Positions 29,371 through 38,353 of a stretch of 42,432 bases of DNA are shown piece after piece. The stretch spans positions 1-42,432 of the forward strand of contig CANRSD010000017.1 of NCBI GenBank assembly GCA_947642355.1, in the 5' to 3' direction. The stretch is from an uncultured Clostridia bacterium. Lineage in GTDB: Bacteria; Bacillota; Clostridia; TANB77; CAG-508. Position 1 is the stretch's first letter. Each line of letters begins with the position of its first letter. The notes beneath the pieces are model-generated. The model saw only the letters and a program-made list of their open reading frames with translations, was not told the DNA's origin and searched no databases. A program made the translations under genes and the position numbers.

Positions 29371-30777
29371 TTTCTTCCTCCTTTTTAATTTCAAACCATG
29401 CAGTTGTACCAATATTTTCTATACTTTCTATATTAATATCTGAATTATGAAAATTCAAAATTTTCTTTACTAGAGACAAACCTATTCCACTTCCATTATT
29501 TTCTTTACTTCTCGATTTATCAACCATATAAAAATCTTCAACTACTCTTTGAATATGTTCTTTAGGTATCCCCTTTCCTTTATCTATAACAGATATTTTA
29601 TATTTTCCGATTAAAATTTTCTCCTTTTATTAAAATTATATTATCTTTAGGCTCTGATTTATTTGAATTTTCAATCAAATTTCTTATTACAACTTCTAAC
29701 AAATCACTATCGCCTATTATAATAGCATTTTCAACATCTAACTCTATTTTATTCTCATTTAACAAAAAGTCTTCTAATCTTACTATTTTTTGTATAAACT
29801 CTTTTACATTTATTTTAGAAATTTCAATTTTTTCATTATTTAACGACATAAGCATCATAAGTTTAAAAGATAATGCTTCCAATCTTTTAGCTTCAGAATA
29901 AATATAATTTAATGCCTTTTTAGTTAATTCTTCATCACATTTTTTTAATCTTAATAAATCAGAATATCCAACTATTGCAGTCATTGGTGTTTTTAGTTCA
30001 TGTGTAAAACCGATTTAAAAAATCATTTTTTTGCTTAACCTGCAAATTTAACTCATTTATTTTATGTTCTATTTGATCTGCCATTATATTAAAACTATTT
30101 GCAAGCTCACCTATTTCATCTTTACTTTTTATATTAACTCTTTCATTAAATTTACCAGAAGCAATTTTTTTAGTAGTTCTATTTAAACTATCTATTGGTT
30201 TAGTAAAAAAAATAGAAAATACAGAAATTATAATTGTAGATATTATTAAAATTATAATATCTGTAAACAATATTTCAGCCATTTGTCTGTCTTTTTCTTC
30301 ATATATTGAATCTATATCATAAGCATTTATTATATAAATTATTTTATTATTTATAGACAAACTTGTAGAAAAAAACATATAATGCTTATTATCAATTTCT
30401 TTCAAAATATAATTTTTTGTATCTACACTAGTTATTGATTTTACATCCAATTTATCTATATTATTTATATTAGAGCAAATTTTCTCATATTTTTCTGTAA
30501 ATACAGCTATTAATCCAGAATTTTTTTCCATATATGAACACAAATTTTTTAAATGTTCTTTTATATTATCATCTGTTATTTCATCTCCAAGCTGAATGCT
30601 TTTTACAATATCACTTTCTAACATATATCTTTCTAAAATATATTGGCTATCATTTTGTTTAATAATATTTTCTATTGAATATAAAAAATTACTTTTTACT
30701 ATATAATACCTACTAAATGCTTGTATTATAGATATAGAAGTTATCATAAACAAAATAAGTTTTCTCCCAAATTTCAT
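29363..30777 (-). CDS. Sensor histidine kinase (two CGGN sites)
   Basis: About 470 residues after recoding. Two membrane helices (residues ~7-25 and ~165-190) bound an extracytoplasmic sensor domain. Then follow HAMP (TKPIDSLNRTTKKIASGKFN), the phospho-acceptor H-box, and the ATPase domain with NLIENSNKSEP (N box), DKGKGIP (G1) and GSGIGLSLVKK (G2). Two +1 steps: at 30012 (TTA AAT C GGT) giving NGFTHELKTPMTAIVGYS, and at 29609 (TTT AAT C GGA) giving NGKYKISVIDKGKG. Without them the sensor, H-box and ATPase parts would be three separate pieces. It partners the OmpR-type regulator immediately upstream. Confidence 0.9.
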
Positions 30778-30778
30778 T

Positions 30779-31435
30779 TTATACCTCTAACTTATATCCA
30801 ATTTTATATACAGTTTTTATTTTGTCCTTCCAACCGAGCTTTTTTCTTAATCTTTGAATATGCAAATCTAAAGTTCTTGTCTCAAATTCTAATTCTTCTC
30901 CCCATACTTTTTCAAAAATAGTTTCTCTGTATAAAGCAAAATTTTTATTTTGAATTAATAAAACAAGCAAGTCAAATTCTTTGGGAGTCAAATAAATATT
31001 TTGTTCTTCTTTAGTAACAGTTCTAGAAATAATATTTACTTTAACATCATCTATAACTTTAATATCATTCACTTTATTATATCTTCTAAGCACTGCTTCA
31101 ATCCTAGCAACCAATTCACATATTTCAAATGGTTTTGTTATATAATCATCTGCACCTTTATTCAAACCTTTTATCTTTTCAGACATTTGACTTTTAGCTG
31201 TTATAAAAATTATTGGTGTTTCTGATATTTGTTTAATATATTCTAAAAGCTCATAACCATCAATTTTGGGAAGCATTACATCTAATAATATCAAATCAAA
31301 ATTATGAGCTTCTAAAATATCTGCTCCCATTTCCCCATCATTTGCAATTTCACATTTATAGCCTCGTAACTCTAATTCAATTTTTATTAAATCGCTAATC
31401 GCAATCTCATCTTCAACTATCAAAATTCTATTCAT
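30779..31435 (-). CDS. OmpR/PhoB-family response regulator
   Basis: About 218 residues starting at ATG 31435 (AGGAGA is 6 bases upstream; an in-frame ATG at 31465 lacks a site). The receiver domain has acidic residues in VEDEIAIS, the phospho-acceptor Asp in DLILLDVMLPKIDG, then ITAKS and GADDYITKPF. The DNA-binding winged helix ends FETRTLDLHIQRLRKKLGWK and TVYKIGYKLEV. An out-of-phase CGG (CTC GGT TGG) is read in triplets here. One base separates it from the kinase start. Confidence 0.95.
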   Translation of the reverse strand: MNRILIVEDEIAISDLIKIELELRGYKCEIANDGEMGADILEAHNFDLILLDVMLPKIDGYELLEYIKQISETPIIFITAKSQMSEKIKGLNKGADDYITKPFEICELVARIEAVLRRYNKVNDIKVIDDVKVNIISRTVTKEEQNIYLTPKEFDLLVLLIQNKNFALYRETIFEKVWGEELEFETRTLDLHIQRLRKKLGWKDKIKTVYKIGYKLEV

Positions 31436-31452
31436 CCTATCTCTCCTAAAGT

Positions 31453-31484
31453 TATTATACACCAAAAATGTATCTAAGTTGTAT
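31453..31484 (-). promoter_or_regulatory. Response-regulator promoter with candidate autoregulatory site
   Basis: On the minus strand ATACAACTTAGATACA (31469-31484) precedes TATAAT by about 11 bases and covers the -35 position. It matches the repeats at 28619-28656. Confidence 0.5.
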
Positions 31485-31519
31485 AATTTTTTTATGTAAA
31501 TTTATGTTTTTTCTAAAAA

Positions 31520-31660
31520 ATTGTAAAAATCAGCATTGAAGGAAAAAACATTATTGTTCATACAGAATTAGAGCTTAAAGAGAAAAAAGTTCGAAAATTT
31601 GCTGAAAGGCTTGGAACATTTAGCCAATTTAAAGGAAAAGATAACTCTTTCTCTTTTTAA
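31520..31660 (+). pseudogene. Short coding remnant without a start codon
   Basis: A frame of about 46 codons with coding-like composition (ISIEGKNIIVHTELELKEKK, then VRKFAERLGTFSQFKGKDNS) ending in TAA. No start codon or ribosome-binding site precedes it, and a TAA lies in frame just upstream. It looks like the C-terminal scrap of a lost gene. I do not recognise the family. The rest of 31436-31790 holds the promoter and two hairpins. Confidence 0.35.
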
Positions 31661-31680
31661 CTGTAGTAAATATTTTTATA

Positions 31681-31718
31681 GCAGTTTAGAACTATTGTTT
31701 TCAATAGTTCTAAACTGC
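31681..31718. terminator. Perfect 17-bp hairpin
   Basis: GCAGTTTAGAACTATTG and its exact complement are separated by TTTT. It lies after the coding remnant and is followed by AT-rich sequence. It is either the terminator of the lost gene or a small repeat element. Confidence 0.6.
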
Positions 31719-31750
31719 ATATTATATTATTTTATCTAAAAATTGAGAAA

Positions 31751-31773
31751 GCCTCACTCTTTCGAATGAGGCA
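31751..31773 (-). terminator. Intrinsic terminator of the Hfq-like gene
   Basis: On the minus strand GCCTCA pairs with TGAGGC around a 10-base loop, then TTTCTC and a T-rich run, just after the stop codon at 31791. Confidence 0.65.
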
Positions 31774-31790
31774 CAAAATTATATCGTAGT

Positions 31791-31988
31791 CTATGTTGTA
31801 ATATTCTTTATCGCTACCCATGGGACAAAGTATGGGGTATTGCAAGAACATACATCTATCATTCCAATCGTATAAACAAATCCCATTCTGTCAAAATCCT
31901 TTATGTACCCTTTTGCCATATCTCCATTAGAATAATTAATAGTTACCCGAACATTTTGTTTTTTTAGAGTTTCTAAAAAACTTCTCAT
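31791..31988 (-). CDS. Small Hfq/LSm-like protein
   Basis: A 65-residue protein whose pattern (FLETLKKQNVRVTINYSNGD, then GYIKDFDRMGFVYTIG and PYFVPWVAIKNITT) fits the five-stranded Sm fold: 'V.V...NG....G.I..FD', ending with 'VP..AI..I'. It is not the canonical Hfq, since the usual RNA-binding QD and YKHA residues are not seen. The codon at 31947-31949 is an in-frame CGG (GTT CGG GTA) that must be Arg, because a +1 step would reach a stop at once. It is thus the second exception to the CGGN rule and may be recently acquired. Confidence 0.55.
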   Translation of the reverse strand: MRSFLETLKKQNVRVTINYSNGDMAKGYIKDFDRMGFVYTIGMIDVCSCNTPYFVPWVAIKNITT

Positions 31989-32148
31989 ATTTTCTGTCTC
32001 TCCTTTCGCAAATGCGTTGTATATTTTTTAAAATTTTTATATTTTTACATTATACTAAATTCACTTAAAATTGTCCATATTTTTCATTAAAAAGTACAAC
32101 AAAAAAGCCATCCTACTAGACCTTTTTCTAATACAATGACTTCTCTAA

Positions 32149-32222
<74 letters not shown>

Positions 32223-32254
32223 ATATAATCCATACTTACCCTTGACAAGTATAG

Positions 32255-32283
32255 ATTATAACTTAAAATATATTTTCTGTCAA
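32255..32283 (-). promoter_or_regulatory. Consensus promoter of tRNA-Gly copy 2
   Basis: On the minus strand TTGACA, a 17-base spacer, and TATAAT, with the same 14-bp inverted repeat in the leader (32224-32260; one substitution relative to copy 1). Confidence 0.85.
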
Positions 32284-32303
32284 TATATTTTTTATAAATT
32301 TTA

Positions 32304-32861
32304 TTATTCTTCAGTTTTAGTTTCTTCTGTTTTTTCTTCTTTTACTTCTTCCTTAACTTCAGTTTTTACTTCTTCTGCTACTGGAGTTTCTACAGTTGTT
32401 TCTACTACTGGTTCAGCAACTGCCTCTACTACTTCAGTATTTTCTGCTGATTCAGCCACTTCTGTTTCTCCTGGTACTAATTCTTCTTTTACAACTATTT
32501 CTCTAGTTTCAATTCTAGCACCAATTTTTTCTTTAGTTTTAGCAGCTTTACCTACTCTATCTCTTAAATAATATAATTTAGCTCTTCTTGCTTTACCCAC
32601 TCTTGTTACTTCAACTTTTTCAACTAATGGTGAATGAACTAAGAATGTTTTTTCAACTCCTACACCATATGAAATTCTTCTTACTGTAAATGTAGCGTTA
32701 AGTCCGCCACCTTGTTTTTTAATAATAATACCTTCGAAAACTTGGATTCTTTCTTTGTTTCCTTCTTTAATTCTAACATGAACTCTTACAGTATCACCAA
32801 TTTTTAATTCTGGTATTTTATTTTTTAATTGTTCATGTTCGATTGATTTTATGATATCCAT
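32304..32861 (-). CDS. rplS: 50S ribosomal protein L19 with long acidic C-terminal tail
   Basis: A 185-residue protein. Residues 1-115 are canonical L19: [40 protein letters not shown] and [20 protein letters not shown]. The remaining ~65 residues are a low-complexity Glu/Val/Thr/Ala tail (for example [20 protein letters not shown]) that normal L19 lacks. The gene closes the rpsP-rimM-trmD-rplS series and follows a structured leader. The codon pair GGC GGA contains an out-of-phase CGG, read normally. No in-frame CGG occurs. Confidence 0.94.
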   Translation of the reverse strand: MDIIKSIEHEQLKNKIPELKIGDTVRVHVRIKEGNKERIQVFEGIIIKKQGGGLNATFTVRRISYGVGVEKTFLVHSPLVEKVEVTRVGKARRAKLYYLRDRVGKAAKTKEKIGARIETREIVVKEELVPGETEVAESAENTEVVEAVAEPVVETTVETPVAEEVKTEVKEEVKEEKTEETKTEE

Positions 32862-32879
32862 TTTTCTCTCCTTTCCTCT

Positions 32880-33002
32880 CTAAAACAATTAATAACTTCG
32901 TACTGCTATGTCAAATTTCATTAAAAATTTCAGTTACATACCAACGTATGCGCCTTCATTTTTAAATTCATTTTCCTTGCATTACTCGTTCTAAATTGTT
33001 TT
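32880..33002 (-). ncRNA. Candidate L19 mRNA leader
   Basis: The 153-base space between trmD and rplS is closed by the 9-bp pair AAAACAATT/AATTGTTTT (32994-33002 with 32882-32890) and has more G/C than surrounding spacers. Position and shape fit the ribosomal-protein L19 leader known in Firmicutes, which is thought to mediate autoregulation. Not folded computationally. Confidence 0.45.
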
Positions 33003-33014
33003 ATATAAATATAA

Positions 33015-33729
33015 TTAATTTTTTAAACTTTCTAAAAATTCTTTTTCTTCCTCACTTAAATTCACATTTTCTAAAAGTTCTTTTCTTTTATAGTATGTAT
33101 TTTTAATAGCTTCTCTTCTTCTCCACTTATCAATATTCTTATGATGCCCTGAAAGTAATATTTCTGGAACCTTCATACCTTCAAATTCTTCTGGTTTAGT
33201 ATATTGTGGATATTCTAAAAGACCATTTGAAAATGATTCATCTAATTTAGAACCTTTTTTTAGCACTCCATCGACATATCTTGAAACACTGTCTATAAGT
33301 ATCATTGCTGGAAGTTCTCCTCCTGTTAATATATAATCACCAATAGAAATTTCTTCTGGATTTATTTTATCTATAACCCTTTGATCTATTCCTTCATAAT
33401 GACCACATAACAAAATTAAATGTTCTTCCTTAGCTAATTCCTCCACTTTACCTTGTGATAAATTTTTGCCTTGTGGAGATAAATAAATTACTTTAGCAAC
33501 ATCTGACTTTACTGAATTAAAACTATCCCAAACTACATCTGGTTTAATTAGCATACCGAGCTCCTCCACCATATGGAGTGTCATCTACTTTTTTATGTTT
33601 ATTCTTTGAAAAATCTCTAATATTTACTAAATTAATTTCTATTATATTTTTACTTGTAGCTCTACCAATAATACTTTGCTTTATTGGTTCAAACATTTCT
33701 GGAAAAAGTGTTAAAATATCAAATTTCAT
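33015..33729 (-). CDS. trmD: tRNA (guanine-N1)-methyltransferase TrmD (one CGGN site)
   Basis: About 237 residues after a +1 step at 33558 (GGA GCT C GGT ATG), giving the conserved [18 protein letters not shown]. This is the first active-site loop of the trefoil-knot SPOUT methyltransferase. Further family motifs are [34 protein letters not shown] and the C-terminal [14 protein letters not shown]. It makes m1G37 in tRNAs with G36, a modification that itself prevents +1 frameshifting, which is notable here. Triplet reading ends two residues after the site. It lies between rimM and rplS. Confidence 0.95.
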
Positions 33730-33733
33730 AAAC

Positions 33734-34240
33734 TTAAAGTCCCTTAATTAAATTTACTATTATCTTTTTATTTTTTATATCTATTTCTTTTAGAACTTCT
33801 GGTATACTAGGTAAATATTTAAGTTGACCTAAATCATTTCTCACAACATAAACATCATTACTTTTTGGTACTCCAAAAATATCATCTACTTTTCCAAGAT
33901 ATTCTCCTGTTTCAGTATAAACATCAAGACCTATTAAATCTGCAATATAATATACACCTTTTGGAAGCTTTCCTAAAACTTCTCTTCTAACATATACATA
34001 TAACCCCTTAAGTTTTTCTGCATAATTTATATGATCTATTCCTTTTAATTTAAGAACTACTTGATGCTTAGAATATGTAACTTTTTCAATCTCATATTCT
34101 ATAAATTCATTTTTATTCTTTACCAAAATTGTAGATAATTTTTCAAATCTATGACTATCTTCTGAAAAAGAATTTAGTTTTACTTCACCTCTTAAACCTC
34201 TAGTATTAACTATTTGCCCTATTTCTAAAACATTTTCCAT
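33734..34240 (-). CDS. rimM: 16S rRNA processing protein RimM
   Basis: 168 residues, normal length: [20 protein letters not shown] at the N-terminus, [20 protein letters not shown] in the middle, and the PRC-barrel part [20 protein letters not shown] with [20 protein letters not shown] near the end. It assists 30S maturation with S19. Four bases separate it from trmD. It contains no CGG. Confidence 0.95.
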   Translation of the reverse strand: MENVLEIGQIVNTRGLRGEVKLNSFSEDSHRFEKLSTILVKNKNEFIEYEIEKVTYSKHQVVLKLKGIDHINYAEKLKGLYVYVRREVLGKLPKGVYYIADLIGLDVYTETGEYLGKVDDIFGVPKSNDVYVVRNDLGQLKYLPSIPEVLKEIDIKNKKIIVNLIKGL

Positions 34241-34250
34241 ACTTTTTTTC

Positions 34251-34487
34251 CTAATCTAAAAATTCAATAGTAACTTTTTTATGTTCACGAATAGCTATAG
34301 CTTTGATTACATTTCTTATTGACTTAGCCATTCTACCTTGTTTACCAATTACTTTTCCCATATCATCTTTAGCAACTTTAACTTCATAACAAACAGATTT
34401 GGCATTTGTGTTTTCAGTAATAGATACTTGTTCTTTATCATCTACCAAATTTTTAATTATTACTTCTAGTATCTCTTTCATAAACAT
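34251..34487 (-). CDS. khpA: KH-domain RNA-binding protein KhpA
   Basis: A 78-residue single KH-domain protein with the GKVIGKQGRMAKSIRNVIKA loop, as in KhpA/YlqC, which binds RNA with KhpB. Two starts are possible: ATG 34487 (4 bases from AAAGGA) or ATG 34481 (10 bases). The second gives the usual MKEILEVIIKNLVDD N-terminus. It lies in the standard rpsP-khpA-rimM order. Confidence 0.92.
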   Translation of the reverse strand: MFMKEILEVIIKNLVDDKEQVSITENTNAKSVCYEVKVAKDDMGKVIGKQGRMAKSIRNVIKAIAIREHKKVTIEFLD

Positions 34488-34518
34488 TTAATCCTTTCTT
34501 AAGTTCTGTTTTTATGAA

Positions 34519-34761
34519 TTATTTTTTTCCTAAAGCTTTTTCTATTAGTTGTTTAACAGAATCTGTTGGTTTTGCACCATTTTTTATCCAGCTTTCTACT
34601 TTCTCTTTATCAAGATTAATTGTAGCTGGTTCTGTCATTGGATCATAAGTTCCAATTTTTTCAACTATTCTTCCATCTCTTGGGCTTCTAGAATCAGCAA
34701 CTACTATATGATAGAAAGGTGCTTTTTTCTTTCCTTGTCTTTGTAATCTAATTTTTACCAT
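34519..34761 (-). CDS. rpsP: 30S ribosomal protein S16
   Basis: 80 residues starting at ATG 34761: [20 protein letters not shown], then [28 protein letters not shown] is 6 bases upstream of this ATG; an in-frame GTG at 34770 overlaps the ribosome-binding site and is rejected. It is the first gene of the S16-KhpA-RimM-TrmD-L19 series downstream of ffh. Confidence 0.96.
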   Translation of the reverse strand: MVKIRLQRQGKKKAPFYHIVVADSRSPRDGRIVEKIGTYDPMTEPATINLDKEKVESWIKNGAKPTDSVKQLIEKALGKK

Positions 34762-34853
34762 TAATTTCACCTCCTGAAAAATTTAAGCTTTTAGCCTATT
34801 TATTTATATTTTTAAAATTAAAACATAAAAAGTTATAATTTTATAATATACTT

Positions 34854-36219
34854 TTACTTAAGGTCATCAAACTTAGACATATCAATTCCATCTAAGTTCA
34901 TACCTTTTAACATTTTGTTCATTTTCTTTCCTGATGTCATTTCTTTCATCATTTTTTGAGTCATTTCAAATGATTTCATAAATTTATTAATATCTGGCAC
35001 AGTTGTTCCACTTCCTTTAGCAATTCTTAAACGTCTACTTCCATTCAAAATATTTGGATTTCTACGTTCTGCTTTTGTCATTGAACAAATCATTGCTTCT
35101 ATTTTAATAAATTCTTTATCATCAATATTAATATCTTTTAATTTACTACCAATTCCAGGTATCATTTTTAATATTGAAGAAAACGAACCCATTTTTTTCA
35201 TTTGTCTTAATTGAGCTAAATAATCATCTAAATCAAACTTCTGCTTTCTTAATTTTTTTTCTAAAGCTTCAGCCTGTTCTAAATCAAATGTTTCTTCAGC
35301 TTTATCTATAATTGAAAGAATATCACCCATTCCTAAAATTCTTGATGCCATTCTATCTGGATAAAATTCTTCAAAATCATTTAACTTTTCACCTGTTCCT
35401 ATAAATTTTATAGGTCTACCAGTTATACTTTTTACTGATAATGCTGCACCACCTCTTGTATCTCCATCAAGCTTAGTAAGTACTATCCCATCAATTCCAA
35501 GTTCTTTATTAAATGTATCTGCAATATTTACAGCATCTTGACCCGTCATTGAATCCACTACAAGCATAATTTCATGTGGTTTTACATTTTTCTTTAAATC
35601 TTTAAGTTCTGTCATAAGTGCTTCATCAATTTGCAAACGTCCTGCAGTATCTATTATTACAACATCATTTAATTTTGATATTGCAACATTCATTGCCTGT
35701 TTTGCAATAAGATTTACATCTTTTGTAGTCTCATTTGCATATACCGGAATATCTAATTGCTTTCCTACCACTTGTAATTGTTTAATAGCTGCTGGTCTAT
35801 ATACATCACAAGCAACAAGTAATGGTTTTTTACCTTGTTTTCTAATACTATTTGCAATTTTAACTGCTGTTGTTGTTTTACCAGAACCTTGTAAACCTAC
35901 TAACATAATTACTGTTGGTGGGTTTGGTGTAAAATTAATTTTACTTTCTTCTCCACCGAAGAAGACTCGTAAGCTCATCTCTAACTATTTTAATTACCTG
36001 TTGACCTGGAGTAAGAGATTTTAAAACATCTTGACCAAGAGCTTTTTCCTCTATTACTTTTACAAAATCTTTTACTATTTTATAGTTAACATCAGCTTCT
36101 AAAAGTGCAAGTTTAACTTCTCTTAAAACTTCTTTTAAATCACTTTCATTTATACGTGCTTTTCCTTTTAATTTTCTTGTTATCTCTTGTAATCTACTTG
36201 ACAATCCTTCAAAAGCCAT
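34854..36219 (-). CDS. ffh: Signal recognition particle protein Ffh (one CGGN site)
   Basis: About 454 residues after a +1 step at 35958 (CTT CTT C GGT GGA), which joins the N domain (VRDELTSLL) to the G domain (GGEESKINFTPNPPTVIML). The GTPase motifs VGLQGSGKTTTAVKIA, DTAGRLQIDE and TKLDGDTRGGAALS are intact, and the Met-rich M domain ends QKMMKEMTSGKKMNKMLKGM. Ffh targets membrane proteins to the translocon and is essential, so a genuine disabling frameshift is not plausible. Out-of-phase CGGs (ATG ACG GGT, ATT CCG GTA) in the same gene are read in triplets. It follows ylxM by 17 bases. Confidence 0.96.
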
Positions 36220-36236
36220 TTTTTTACCTCCAGTTT

Positions 36237-36584
36237 TTAAATTAAAACACTTAACTTATTTTTAACATCCTCAAGAACTTCTGCTATTTCTTTATCTGTC
36301 ATTTTAGTTTCTATTGTAGTAATTTCAGACAAAACCTCAGCTATTTTTTCTTGACTTTCAACTGTCTTTTTCATAATACCTAACTTTTTCTCATATTCGA
36401 AAAGTTTATTTTCCCCTTTCTTCAGATTATCTCTAACAGCCTGTCTTGTAATTTCTTCATTTTCTGCTATCTCTGATAAAGATAAATCATTATTGTAGTA
36501 GTCATCTAATAATGAAAACTGCTTCTGGGTTAATAATTTTCCATATGTTTCAAGTAAAATACTAATTTTTACTTTATTATCCAT
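36237..36584 (-). CDS. ylxM: YlxM/p13 family HTH protein (UPF0122)
   Basis: 115 residues with LLETYGKLLTQKQFSLLDDY and YNNDLSLSEIAENEEITRQA, the sigma-70 region 4-like HTH of YlxM. It normally precedes ffh and is thought to associate with the signal recognition particle. A hairpin upstream (36687-36719) separates it from the preceding gene, so a promoter is expected in 36585-36680. Confidence 0.92.
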   Translation of the reverse strand: MDNKVKISILLETYGKLLTQKQFSLLDDYYNNDLSLSEIAENEEITRQAVRDNLKKGENKLFEYEKKLGIMKKTVESQEKIAEVLSEITTIETKMTDKEIAEVLEDVKNKLSVLI

Positions 36585-36686
36585 TAATTAGACCACTCCT
36601 TTAATTTGTAATGCTAATATACTTTACACTATTTTTAGCAAATTGTCAAGAGATTTTAAGGAAATCTTATATCTTTTTTAGAAAAA

Positions 36687-36719
36687 AACACTTAAAATCT
36701 TTTTAGAAATTAAGTGTTT
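36687..36719 (-). terminator. Intrinsic terminator after the GIY-YIG gene
   Basis: AAACACTTAA pairs with TTAAGTGTTT around a 13-base loop, directly downstream of the stop at 36725. Confidence 0.65.
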
Positions 36720-36724
36720 ATAAT

Positions 36725-37067
36725 TTAAACAACAAAATATTTTTTGTTTTCCATATAAATAGTTATATCTTCATATAACTTCCCATTTATATCATTACTA
36801 AAAATCTCACCAATATTAATCTCATTTTTTACAAGACTCTCTTTTTGTTTTTTATTTAAATGTTTTATACGATATTCCAATTTTGATGCTAATACTCTAT
36901 TTACTGTTTTCCAAACTTTTTCTATCTTACTTGCTGTATGATGCATAGTATATTTTGCACATTTTCCGTGTCTTTTCAAAATGTTCCTTTGTTCTACGCT
37001 TTAAATCTGATGTTATTCCTGTATAAATTGAATTATCTATACAACGTATCATATAAACATAATACAT
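36725..37067 (-). CDS. GIY-YIG nuclease-superfamily protein (one CGGN site)
   Basis: About 113 residues after a +1 step at 36968 (AAG ACA C GGA AAA), which gives EHFEKTGKCAKYTMHHTASK. The N-terminus MYYVYMIRCIDNSIYTGITS carries the two YVYM/YTGIT elements of the YazA/UPF0213 group, followed by DLKRRTKEH. It starts at ATG 37067 behind AGGAG, 10 bases after the YnbB gene. The C-terminal ~45 residues (SLVKNEINIGEIFSNDING onward) exceed the usual short family length. Cellular role unknown. In triplets the start and the catalytic N-terminal half would be lost from the C-terminal part. Confidence 0.82.
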
Positions 37068-37077
37068 AGATTTTCTC

Positions 37078-38332
37078 CTAATCAAGCATATTTTCTATGG
37101 CAATCATTATTCCTAATTTTCCATATTCATATGTAAGACCACCTTGCATATATGCTGTATATGGCTCACAAATTGGTCCATCACAACTAAGTTCAATAGT
37201 TGCTCCTGGAGTAAATGTTCCACCTGCCATAATTTCTTTATGTGAATATCCTGGCATATCATCTGGTACTGGTGTAACATAGCTTTCAATTGGTGAACCT
37301 TTTTGAATACCTTGGCAAAACTTCACAAGTTTTTCTTCTGATAATAAATCCATAGTTTGAATTATGTCTGTTCTTTCTTCATTATATCTTGGACTAATAC
37401 TACTGAATCCAAACTCTTCTAACATTTTACTTGCAAATATCATTGTTTTTAATGTCATACGTACAGCTGATGGTGCCATATATAACCCCTTATAATATGA
37501 AAGTAATTGGTTAAAATTAGCACCTAAATCCTTTCCAACACAAGGTACTGTAAGTCTCTCTGCTACTGAATTAACTAAATCTTTTCTTCCTACTACATAT
37601 CCCCCTGAAGTTGCAATTCCTGCTCCTAAATTTTTCATTAATGAACTTATAAAAATATCTGCTCCGTACTTGTGTTGGTTCCTTATCCTCGACAAATTCC
37701 CCATAGCAATTATCAACCATAACTATTACATTTTTATCTATATCTTTAATTGTTTTTATTACCTTCTCAATTTTAGATATAGTTAAACTTTTTCTTTGAG
37801 AATATCCTCTTGAACGTTGAATTTCAATTAACTTTACATTTCCATTTTTTACTCTTTCAGCTATTTTCTCATAATCAAAATCATTGTTTATTAATTCTAT
37901 TTGCTCATATTTAATTCCACATTTTATTAAAGAATTACTACTATCTCCAACTAATCCTATAACACTTTTTAAAGTGTCATATGGCTCTCCTGAAATACTA
38001 ATCATAGTATCTCCATATTTTAAAAGTCCAAATAAAGTTATTCCTAAAGCATGAGTTCCAGACATTATTTGAGGTCTAACTAATGCATCTTCTGCTCCAA
38101 AAATCTGACTATAAATTTTCTCTAATTTCTCTCTTCCCATATCTGTATATCCATACCCTGTAACTTCAAAAAAGTCTGATGTTGATACATTATTATCTTT
38201 AAATGCTTTTAAAACCTTCATACTTGATTTCATACAATTATCATCTATTTTCTTAAAGATTTCCTCTAGTTCCTTTTCTACTTTTTCTGCTGTTTCATAA
38301 ACCCTTTTACTTATTCCTAATTCATTATACAT
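37078..38332 (-). CDS. ynbB: YnbB-family PLP enzyme, methionine gamma-lyase-like (one CGGN site)
   Basis: About 417 residues after a +1 step at 37666 (CAA GTA C GGA GCA), giving EPTQVGADIFISSLMKNLGAG, where the Lys is the likely pyridoxal-phosphate Lys. Other family elements: QIMSGTHALGITLFGLLKYG, ISGEPYDTLKSVIGLVG, DNCYGEFVEDKEPT, and the C-terminal CDGPICEPYTAYMQGGLTYE. The family was called 'aluminium resistance protein'; its physiological substrate is unclear. Triplet reading would cut the protein just before the cofactor Lys. It is 21 bases downstream of an ABC exporter operon. Confidence 0.9.
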
Positions 38333-38353
38333 TTTCTAGTTCCTCCTTTAATT

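Noticed and set aside
31947..31949. CGGG in the Hfq-like gene as a quadruplet
   Set aside because: Skipping the C leads directly to TAA, while the triplet reading completes a plausible Sm fold.
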